From CAVRCA01 sp963719345 (GTDB lineage Bacteria > Pseudomonadota > Alphaproteobacteria > Acetobacterales > Acetobacteraceae): a stretch of DNA of 64,000 bases. The position numbers were made by a program, and so were the translations under genes. Shown here piece after piece: positions 56,606 through 64,000 of the stretch. Positions within the stretch are counted from its first letter, which is position 1; every line of letters starts with the position of its first letter. The notes beneath the pieces are model-generated. The model was not told the origin of the DNA, searched no databases, and saw only the letters and a list, made by a program, of their open reading frames with translations. The stretch spans positions 372,001-436,000 of the forward strand of contig CAVRCA010000004.1 of assembly GCA_963719345.1 (NCBI GenBank). Direction: 5' to 3'.

Positions 56606-58101
56606 ATGCCCGATGCCTCTCCGCCGGCCGATGCGGTGTTCGAAACCGACGTGCCGGCCCGGCTCGATCGGCTGCCCTGGAGCCGGTTCCACTGGCTCGT
56701 GGTCGGCGCTCTCGGGATCACCTGGATCCTCGACGGGCTGGAGGTGACGCTGGTCGGCTCGCTGTCCGGCGCCATCGCCGAGAGCCCGACGATGGGGATG
56801 GCGGGCAGCGAGATCGGCATCGCCGCCAGCGCCTACCTGACCGGTGCGGTGATCGGCGCGCTGGTGTTCGGCTGGCTCACCGACCGGCTCGGCCGCAAGA
56901 AGCTGTTCACCGTGACAGTGCTGATCTACCTGCTCGCCACCGTCGCCTCCGGCCTGTCGTGGGATTTCTGGTCGTTCGCGCTGTTCCGCTTCATCACCGG
57001 CGCCGGCATCGGCGGCGAATACGCGGCGGTGAACGCCACCATCCAGGAACTCATCCCGGCCCGCCGGCGCGGTTTTACCGATCTCTGCATCAACGGCAGT
57101 TTCTGGCTCGGCGCGGCGTTCGGCGCCGTCGGCGCGCTGGTCGTCCTCGACCCGGCCATCATGTCGCCCGAGACCGGCTGGCGCGCGGCCTTCATCATCG
57201 GCGGCGTGATCGGCTTCATCGTGCTGCTGCTGCGCCGGTTCATCCCGGAAAGCCCGCGCTGGCTGATGACGCACGGCCGCCCGGAGGAGGCCGACCGAAG
57301 TGGTGCGCCAGCTCGAACAGCGGGTGGAGCACGAGACCGGCCGGCCGCTGCCGCCGGTGCCGGAGCAGCGGCTCACGCTTCGGCGCGACGTGCACGAATG
57401 GTTCGGCGCCTCGGTGCACGCGCTGTTCCACCTGTATCGCAGCCGCACCATCCTCGGGGACCGCGCTGATGGCGGCGCAGGCGTTCTGCTACAACGCCGT
57501 GCTGTTCACCTATGCGCTGATCCTGACCCAGTTCTACCAGATCCCGTCGGGCCGGGTCGGCCTCTACATGCTGCCGTTCGCGCTCGGCAACTTCGCCGGG
57601 CCGCTGCTGCTGGGGCGGCTGTTCGACAGTCTCGGCCGCAAAACCATGATCACCGCGACCTACGCGCTGTCCGGCGTGCTGATGGCCGCGACCGGCTGGC
57701 TGTTCGCCCAAGGCGTGCTCGACGCGACCCAGCAGACGATCGCCTGGACGGTTATCTTCTTCTTTGCGAGCGCCGCCGCCAGCTCGGCCTACCTGACGGT
57801 GGGCGAAAGTTTTCCGCTGGAGGTCCGGGCGGTGGCGATCTCGTTGTTCTACGCCTTCGGCACCGCTGTCGGGGGCATCGCCGGGCCGGCGCTGTTCGGC
57901 GCCCTGATCCAGACCGGGTCGCGCGACGAGATCCTGTGGGGCTACGTGCTCGGCGGCGTGCTGATGGTCATCGCCGCCGGGTTCGAGGCGGTGCTCGGCG
58001 TCTCGGCGGAACGGCGGTCGCTTGAGGACATCGCCCCACCCCTCTCCTCGGTGGTGCGGGAACCGGTTGGCCGCCCCGCCGTTCTACCCACAGGCAATTA
58101 A
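56606..58101 (+). pseudogene. MFS transporter, interrupted by two one-base insertions
   Basis: The reconstructed product of about 498 residues is a 12-helix MFS permease of the sugar-porter or acid-symporter kind: WLVVGALGITWILDGLEVTLVG, GWLTDRLGRKKLFT and GGEYAAVNATIQELIP. Conserved sequence moves to a second frame at about 57296 (VVRQLEQRVEHETG) and to a third at about 57458 (TALMAAQAFCYNAVLFTYALILT). Extra bases at 57295-57296 (CC) and in the GGGG run 57456-57459 restore one open frame. It is divergent from the AtzG-amidase-asparaginase operon and may import its substrate. If the breaks are real, the gene is inactive. Confidence 0.82.
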
Positions 58102-58118
58102 CCGGAGGGAGAACGCAC

Positions 58119-58304
58119 ATGGTAGACAAGGATCGCGTCGAGGGCGTCGGCCAGCAGATCAAGGGCGCCGTCAAGGAAGGCGTCGGCAAGGTCACCGGCG
58201 ACACCAAGACGGAAGCCGAGGGCAAGGCCGACAAGGCCGCCGGAAAAGTGCAGAACGCCGCCGGCGGGGCGAAGGACGCCGCGCGCGACGCGCTGGACAA
58301 ATAG
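58119..58304 (+). CDS. CsbD-family stress protein
   Basis: The 61-residue, highly charged protein matches CsbD: MVDKDRVEGVGQQIKG, VGKVTGDTKTEAEGKADKAAGKVQN. CsbD members are small stress-responsive proteins; structure and activity are poorly defined. GGAGGGAG lies eight nt before ATG 58119. It follows the MFS gene by 17 nt but probably has its own control. Confidence 0.9.
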   Translation: MVDKDRVEGVGQQIKGAVKEGVGKVTGDTKTEAEGKADKAAGKVQNAAGGAKDAARDALDK

Positions 58305-58337
58305 CCTACAAATAGCCGCCGCGATCGCGGCCTGCAT

Positions 58338-58368
58338 CGGGCGTCGTGGGAAACCGTGGCGCCCGTTT
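58338..58368 (+). terminator. possible Rho-independent terminator after csbD-like gene
   Basis: CGGGCG and CGCCCG flank a 16-nt loop and are followed by TTT. The stem is short and the T run minimal, so the call is weak. Confidence 0.3.
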
Positions 58369-58442
58369 GCATGCGCGCTTTTGCCACGCCGCGCCCGGCA
58401 GTTCATACTCCCGGGTAGCACGTCTGGGACACGGAGCGGCGG

Positions 58443-58937
58443 GTGACGGTCAGCAAGCAAGCCTATCGCGAATTGATGGCCCATCTCGGGGCCGCGGTGA
58501 ACGTCGTCACCTCCGACGGACCGGGCGGCCGCTGCGGCTTTACGGCCTCGGCGGTGTGCAGCGTCACCGATTCGCCGCCGACATTGCTGGTCTGCGTCAA
58601 CCGCACCAATGATTCGTATCCGCCGCTGAAGGCCAACGGCGTGCTGTGCGTCAACACGCTGGCCGGCGGCCACGAGGATTTGTCGGCGATTTTTGCGGGG
58701 CTGACCGAGCACGAAGCCTCGGCCCGGTTCGACACTGGCACCTGGCACACGCTGATGACGGGCTCGCCGGTGCTGTCGGATGCAACCGTCGCCTTCGACT
58801 GCCGGATGACCGAGTTGGTCGAAATCGGCACCCATACCGTGTTTTTCTGCGAGGTCGACGCGATCCAGGTCGGCGACGGCCGCGAGGCACTGATCTATTT
58901 CGGTCGCAACTATCACCGGGTCGAACGCAAGGCGTAA
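58443..58937 (+). CDS. flavin reductase-like FMN-binding protein
   Basis: The 164-residue protein has the flavin reductase domain of the HpaC/RutF type: YRELMAHLGAAVNVVTSDG, GFTASAVCSVTDSPPTLLVCVNR, and HTVFFCEVDAIQVGDG. It supplies reduced FMN or FAD to a two-component monooxygenase. No oxygenase is adjacent; the LLM enzymes at 1-0.8 and 10.9-12.2 kb are candidates only by class. The start is GTG 58443. The ligase gene is 117 nt downstream. Confidence 0.88.
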   Translation: MTVSKQAYRELMAHLGAAVNVVTSDGPGGRCGFTASAVCSVTDSPPTLLVCVNRTNDSYPPLKANGVLCVNTLAGGHEDLSAIFAGLTEHEASARFDTGTWHTLMTGSPVLSDATVAFDCRMTELVEIGTHTVFFCEVDAIQVGDGREALIYFGRNYHRVERKA

Positions 58938-59054
58938 CGAGGGATCGGGCGCGCACTCCTAGGTAACTGCCGGCTGCTCGGCGTGCAAAGCGGTGACGCC
59001 CGGCAGCGGTGACGTTCTGCAAGGAAGCAAGAAGGCGGGCGAAGGGAGGAGAAG

Positions 59055-60628
59055 GTGCAACATCCGGGCGAACCGCGTGTCCTGGCCGACGTGTTCCGCG
59101 CGCAGATGCGGACACAGCCCCAAGCAACGGCGCAGGTTTTTGAGGACCGCGTCAGCACCTATGCCGACCTTGATCGGCATGCGAGCCAGGTCGCCAACGG
59201 GCTGATCGCGCTCGGCGCCACGCCCGGCACCCGGATCGGCTATCTGGGCAAGAACTCCGACCTGTTTTTCGAGCTGCTGCTGGGCGCGTTGAAGGCGAGC
59301 GCCGTGCTCGTGCCGGTGAACTGGCGCCTTGCCCCGCCTGAAGCAGCGGCAATCCTCGCCGATGCTGGAATCGGCACGGTGTTCGTCGGACGTGGTTACG
59401 CCTCCATGATCGAGGCCATTGCAGAAGCGGGCTATGCCGCGCGCGAGCATATCAGCATGGACGGCGCCGGCCCGGCATGGCCCGACTTCGTGGCATGGCG
59501 CGACGCGCAGCCAAGCTCTGATCCCATGCTGCCGAGCGCGCCGGAAGACACCGCGCTGCAACTCTACACGTCAGGAACGACGGGCCTTCCCAGGGGGGTG
59601 GAGCTCACCAACCGCAACCTGCTCGCCTTTGTAACCGACTACGCGAGCGGAGGGTTCAGCGGCATAGGTTCCGCAGACGTCGTGCTCACCTGCATGCCGG
59701 TCTTCCACGTCGCCGGCGCCAATATCGGCATTCTCGCCCTCGCTCATGGCTGCACGAATGTGGTGCTGGAAGAGGCGCATGTCCCCGCCATCCTGGACGC
59801 GATCGAGCGTCACCGTGTCACCTTCGCTATTTTCGTCACCGGCCGTCATTCTGGCGGTGGTTCAGCATCCGGATGCCGCGCATGCCGATCTTCGCTCGGT
59901 GCGCCGCCTGCTCTATGGCGCTTCCCCAATCCCCGAGGATACGATTCGCCGAGCCAAGGCGCTGCTGCCCGGGGCCGAGCTGTGGCAGGTCTACGGCTCG
60001 ACCGAGACGACCGCCAGCGGCACCACGCTCCCCTCCGAATTCTTGGAGGGGCCGGATGCCAAGATCCGCTCCTGCGGCCGTCCCTATGCCGGCGTAGAGA
60101 TCCGGGTCGTAGGCCCAAACGGCGACGCATTGCCCACCGGGGAGGTGGGCGAGATCGTGATCCGCTGCGCGGCGGTGATGAAGGGCTACTGGAACAACCC
60201 CGAGGCGACGCGGGCGGCGTTCTTCGAGGGTGGCTGGCTGCGCACCGGCGACGCCGGCTACTTCGACGCCGACGGCTATCTCTACATCTACGACCGGATG
60301 AAGGACATGATCGTCTCCGGCGGCGAGAACGTCTATCCGGCCGAGGTGGAGAACGCCCTCTGGGCCACCCCGGCGATCGCCGATGTGGCGGTGATCGGTG
60401 TGCCGGACGAGCGCTGGGGCGAGGCGGTCAAGGCGATGGTCGTCCTCGACCCGGGCGCAGGCCGACGCGGACGACATCGTCGCCTTCGGCCGCGCGCGCA
60501 TCGCCGGCTACAAGACGCCGAAGTCGGTCGACTTCGTGGACGGCCTGCCGCGCAATCCGACCGGCAAGATCCTGCGCCGCGAGCTGCGCGCGCCCTACTG
60601 GGCCGGCCGCACGCGGCAGGTGAACTAG
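59055..60628 (+). pseudogene. AMP-dependent acyl-CoA synthetase/ligase, interrupted by two one-base insertions
   Basis: The reconstructed product of about 524 residues is an ANL-superfamily adenylating enzyme. Its frame 1 holds LYTSGTTGLPRGVELTNRNL (ATP-binding P-loop, about residue 175). Frame 2, after about 59840, holds LWQVYGSTETTASGTTLPSE and GGWLRTGDAGYFDADGYLYIYDR. Frame 3, after about 60460, holds the end DGLPRNPTGKILRRELR with the catalytic Lys. One extra base at about 59838-59842 and one at 60460-60461 (GG) reconcile the frames. It activates a fatty or aromatic acid; which one is unknown. Its stop overlaps the convergent GDPD stop. Confidence 0.85.
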
Positions 60629-61495
60629 GTCGGGGGACCAAGCCCGGCCACCAAGTCCGGCCGATCGGAAATGAGCCCATCGACGCCCCACGACGCCAAA
60701 CGTCCGGCGTCGGCCACCTGGTTCACGGTCCAGGCGACCACGCGCATCCCGAGATCATGCGCTTCCTCCACCTGATCGCGCGTCAGGTCGCACCACTCGG
60801 GCAGCCATGTCGTCCCCCCCTGGGCGGCGACGGCACGTGGCACGCTGCCGCCGTAATCGGCAGGCTCGCAACCATCCCACCACAGGCGCGTGGCCGGACC
60901 GAGCGAGGCCCGCGTCAACCAGCCGAGCCGAACATCCGGCCGCGCCCGCCGCAGGAAATGCAGGCAGCGCCAATCGAAGGATTCCAGCATGGCGCGGGCC
61001 GTCGCGCCCGCGCCATCGAGGACGGCGAGTGTGGCGGTCGCCATCGTCACCGGGTCCGCCGTCCACTCCGGATGGTCCGGAAACGTCTTCAGCTCGACCG
61101 TGAGGCGCGGCGCGCCCGGGAGCGCAAGCACGTCGGCAAGGCGGGGGATGCGGGCACCGTCGATCGGCTGCTGGTCGGGGAACGACGCCGAGTAATCCGA
61201 ACCCGGCCGCAGGCGACCGACGTCGTAGACGGCAAGTTCGGCCTCGGTCAGCGACCGGATCAGCGGACCGGGGCCGGGCAACCAGAACTCCGCCAGGCAA
61301 GCGCGCGATATCCGGGCTGAGCGCGGGATCGTGGCTCACCACCACCACGCCGTCGGCCGTCATGGCGATGTCGAGCTCGAATGCCGCGACTCCGAGCGCG
61401 AGCGCCGCCGCAAAACCCTGAACCGTGTTTTCGGGAAACAGGCCGCGTGCGCCGCGGTGGCCCTGCACCTCGATCCGTCGCCGATCCGGCTTCAT
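60625..61495 (-). pseudogene. glycerophosphodiester phosphodiesterase, interrupted by a one-base insertion
   Basis: The reconstructed TIM-barrel enzyme of about 290 residues hydrolyses glycerophosphodiesters to glycerol-3-phosphate. Frame 1 has QGHRGARGLFPENTVQGF (active-site His and Arg) and FELDIAMTADGVVVVSHDP. After about 61290, frame 2 continues with the LPGPGPLIRSLTEAEL region, LTVELKT, and GLISDRPDLV at the end. One extra base near 61291-61302 restores the frame. An unusual GTGACG-TG-CGTCAC dyad abuts the start codon. It overlaps the ligase stop by four nt. Confidence 0.84.
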
Positions 61496-61509
61496 GTGAC
61501 GTGCGTCAC
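61496..61509. promoter_or_regulatory. GTGACG-TG-CGTCAC dyad between GDPD and holin-muramidase genes
   Basis: A perfect 6-bp inverted repeat with a 2-nt spacer lies immediately before the GDPD start codon and 61 nt before the divergent holin-like gene. It could serve either gene as an operator. No regulator is identified. Confidence 0.35.
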
Positions 61510-61570
61510 CATGCCCCTGTCCACATGATCCCTACACTCCTCCTGCAACCAAGCAACCGGGGAGCCGAAC

Positions 61571-62818
61571 ATGAACGTGGCAGATGCTCTCGCCGATGTG
61601 GCGAGGGGGGCAGGCGCCGGCATGGCGCTCGGCCCGATCGGAGCGGTGGCGGGCGGCGTCGGCGGACTCGTTCTCGACCTCGCCCCGGAGATCGGCAAGT
61701 CGCTGTTCGGCGTCAATGGCGCCCAGACCGCGACCGACGTCGCGAAAGCCGTCGAAACCACCTCCGGCACGTCGGACGCGGCGGCCGCCACACAAAAGCT
61801 GCAGACCGACACCGCCGCGGCGGCCGAGTTGCGCATCAAGCTCGCGCAGATCGCCGCGGCGCGGCAGGCCGAAGAGGACAGCGCCCGCAACGCGCAGCTC
61901 GCGGCCAACATCGCCAACACCGCGGACGCGCGCGGCCATACGGTGAGGCTCGCCCAGCTCGGCAGTTCGCTCGCCTGGGGCGCTCCGGTCATCTCGCTGG
62001 TCGTGGTCATCGCGTTCTTCGTCGTTCTGATGGTGATCGCGCTGCGGGGCATTCCACCCGGCGCCGAGACCATCCTGAACGTGATGCTCGGCTTCCTCGG
62101 CTCGGCCTTCGGGGCGGTGGTCGGCTACTGGGTCGGATCGAGCAGCGGCAGCGCCCAGAAGACGGAGGTCCTGGGCAATCTCGCGGCACAGGCCCAGCCG
62201 ATCCCCGCCTCCACCTCCATCACCACCACGCCGCCGCCGCATCCCTCGACCACGATCACCAGCACGGGAGGGACAGCGCCCGTCGCGCCCGTCCCTTTTT
62301 CCCAAGGCCCCGCGCCGCTGGGGCCGCCGCTTAGCTTCGATGCGGCATTCGAGGGCGTGATCGGCGTCGAGGGGGGCTACGTGAACAACCCGAGCGATCC
62401 CGGAGGCGAGACGAAATACGGCATCAGCAAACGGGCGTTTCCCAACGAGGACATCAAGAATCTCACCCTGGAGCGCGCCAAGGAGCTTTACCGGCAGGAA
62501 TACTGGACGCCCCTGAAGACGGATCAGATGCCCGCGCCGCTGGCCTTCGAGCTGTTCGATTTCGCGGTCAACAGCGGACCGCGCACCGCGGTCACATGCC
62601 TGCAGGAGCTGGTCGGCGCCAAGCAGGACGGGTCGGTGGGACCGCAGACGTTGCTCTGCATCGCGCACGCGGTGCAGACGACCAGCGCGACGGCGGTGTG
62701 CCGCGACTACATGGCGGCCCGGATGCGGTACCTGCGCTCGCTGCCGACATGGCACACGTTCGAGCGGGGCTGGACCGCGCGGCTCGCGACCGTGGAAAGC
62801 AAAGCCCAGGTCGTGTGA
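61571..62818 (+). CDS. holin-like membrane protein fused to GH108/PG-binding muramidase
   Basis: The 415-residue protein has a Gly-rich hydrophobic start (12-35), a charged helical region (about 75-125), two membrane helices (138-158 and about 166-188, ending YWVGSSSGSAQKTE) and a Ser/Thr/Pro linker (205-255). The C-terminus is a GH108 N-acetylmuramidase domain with GVEGGYVNNPSDPGGETKYG, catalytic Glu267. A PG_binding_3 region follows with FDFAVNSGPRTAV and GSVGPQTL. The N-terminal part resembles phage holin-like proteins of 3-TM type. No other phage genes are near. It looks like a one-gene lysis or export cassette, possibly domesticated. Confidence 0.8.
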   Translation: MNVADALADVARGAGAGMALGPIGAVAGGVGGLVLDLAPEIGKSLFGVNGAQTATDVAKAVETTSGTSDAAAATQKLQTDTAAAAELRIKLAQIAAARQAEEDSARNAQLAANIANTADARGHTVRLAQLGSSLAWGAPVISLVVVIAFFVVLMVIALRGIPPGAETILNVMLGFLGSAFGAVVGYWVGSSSGSAQKTEVLGNLAAQAQPIPASTSITTTPPPHPSTTITSTGGTAPVAPVPFSQGPAPLGPPLSFDAAFEGVIGVEGGYVNNPSDPGGETKYGISKRAFPNEDIKNLTLERAKELYRQEYWTPLKTDQMPAPLAFELFDFAVNSGPRTAVTCLQELVGAKQDGSVGPQTLLCIAHAVQTTSATAVCRDYMAARMRYLRSLPTWHTFERGWTARLATVESKAQVV

Positions 62819-62878
62819 CGACAGGCGTTGGAACGTCGCCGGCGAGCAGCGCCGCTCGCCGGCGACGCGCGTTCGCGT

Positions 62879-64000
62879 TCAGGCCGCTCGTCCTCCAGGC
62901 TGCCCGAAGTAGGCGCGGCGTTCACCTTCGGTCCGCACCACGGCCGCCCGGACCTGCAGGAGGTCCTTGCGGGTCAGCAGGCCGACCAGCTTGCCGGTTT
63001 CCGGGTCGGTGACCGGAATGCGGCCCTGCTCCGTAGCCAGCATGAGGTCGACCGCGTGCGACACCACGTCACCGGGATGCACGATCGACAACGAGGCATC
63101 GGACACGCGTTCCTCCAGACGCTCGCCTTCATGGGCTGCCTTCCACATCCCAGCGCAGGGCGTCGGCGCGGGACACGAGGCCGACAGGGCGCTGCACACG
63201 ATCCACGACCGGATAGATGCGATGGCGACCCGCCTGCAGCACGTTCACCGCCTCCGGGATCGGCAGCTCGGCCGACACGGTTTCGACCTCGCGAGCCATC
63301 ACCTCGCCGACGCGGGTCAGCTCGTAAGGATCGACGCCATATTCGCGGGTGATGTGCTGCCCGCGGCGCGCGATCTTCTCCGTCAGCATCGAGCGCTGGA
63401 GCAGCAGCACGGTCACGGCGTAGGCCGCCGCCGTGGCCGCGAGCAGGGCGGGCAGCGCGTGCAGATCGCCGGTCAGTTCGACCGCGAACAGCGCTCCGGT
63501 CAGCGGCGCCCGCATCGTCCCGCCCAGCATCGCCGCCATGCCGAGCAGCGCCCAGAAGCCGGGCGTCCCCGGGAGGACGAGACCGGCCAGCCAGCCCGCA
63601 GCGCCGCCCAGGATCAGCAGCGGCGCCAGCACGCCGCCCGAGGTGCCCGACGACAGCGCCACCAGCCAGATCACCGCCTTGACCAGCAGGATCGTCAGCA
63701 CCGCCTGCGCGACGAAATGGCCGGTCAGGAGATCGCCGATCACGTCGTAGCCGACGCCGAGCGCCCGCGGCTCGACCAAGCCGCCAAGCCCGACGACCAG
63801 CGCCGCCCAGCGCCGGCCACCACATCCAGTGGATCGGCAGGCGCTCGAACAGGTCTTCCAAGCCATAGAGCAGCTTGGTCAGCAACGTGGAAAGCAGCCC
63901 CGCCAAGGCCCCGATCCCGGCGCAGGCGAGCATGCCCCACGCCACGCGGGGCCGGGTCACCGGCGAACGGGAACAGCGGCCCGGCCCCGAACAGCAACGG
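62879..64000 (-). pseudogene. ClC-type chloride channel with CBS domains, N-terminus off window, three one-base insertions
   Basis: Reading leftward from the window edge, pieces of one ClC channel appear in successive frames: LLFGAGPLFPFAGDP; RVAWGMLACAGIGALAGLLSTL to HWMWWPALG; ALVVGLGGLVEPRALGVGYD with SSGTSGGVLAPLLILGG and GGTMRAPLTGALFAVELTG, the selectivity-filter and gating helices; then two CBS domains ending LVGLLTRKDLLQV. Frame changes at about 63948-63957, 63801-63808 and 63134-63136 each fit one extra base. ClC proteins exchange or conduct chloride across the inner membrane; CBS domains bind nucleotides. The gene start lies beyond the window. Confidence 0.85.

Overview
The window is a GC-rich bacterial chromosome segment. 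It comes most likely from an alphaproteobacterium of the Rhodospirillales/Acetobacterales type. The strongest evidence is a chromosome-partitioning block at about 34.3-44.0 kb: mnmE, mnmG, rsmG, parA and parB on the plus strand meet leuS-lptE-holA on the minus strand. A near-perfect parS site lies inside the start of rsmG. That gene order is typical of the origin-proximal region in alphaproteobacteria. PhaR (PHA regulation), a DUF1127 protein and a GcvA-like LysR regulator fit the same group.

Layout. 0-6 kb: a flavin-dependent oxidoreductase fragment and a quinate/shikimate catabolic set (MHS-type permease, shikimate dehydrogenase-like, 3-dehydroshikimate dehydratase) with a LysR gene. 6-17.8 kb: a CmcJ/AsaB-like protein, a D-2-hydroxyacid dehydrogenase, a frameshifted nitroreductase, another MFS permease, an LLM oxidoreductase, an orphan branched-chain-type solute-binding protein, a frameshifted Kup potassium transporter, an orphan DNA methyltransferase and a glycosyltransferase. 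17.8-18.4 kb: a BrnT/BrnA toxin-antitoxin pair. 18.5-26.9 kb: CobW GTPase plus a WD40 protein, converging on a nine-gene minus-strand run (ThiF/MoeB, DsrE, SH3b protein, DMT exporter, three-gene cobalt nitrile-hydratase-like enzyme, DUF1330, HAD-ATPase fusion). 27-34 kb: a Rap1a/Tai-like small secreted protein, a serralysin-type protease, an SDR, a DUF4336 protein, a YyaL-like protein and a thioredoxin-like ferredoxin. 34.3-44 kb: the mnmE-par-leuS block. 44.2-52 kb: a spore-photoproduct-lyase-like radical SAM protein, PhaR, an XRE regulator, an ABC-F ATPase, Ndk, DoxX, a TPR-glycosyltransferase and dodecin. 52-64 kb: a secreted type-B carboxylesterase, an AtzG-like/amidase/asparaginase operon with a divergent permease, CsbD, a flavin reductase, an acyl-CoA-ligase-type enzyme, a GDPD, a holin-like/GH108 muramidase fusion, and a ClC chloride channel running off the end.

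A recurring oddity is single-base frame disruption in otherwise well-conserved genes: 11 clear cases in seven genes, plus one possible. Most look like one extra base in or near a short homopolymer. This points to assembly or sequencing error more than to gene decay, so the affected genes are described as reconstructed products. The most interesting biology is the split three-subunit nitrile-hydratase/thiocyanate-hydrolase-like operon with its ThiF/DsrE, HAD-ATPase and CobW neighbours, the stand-alone holin-muramidase fusion, the parS site inside rsmG, and the SPL-like lyase in a probable non-sporulating organism.
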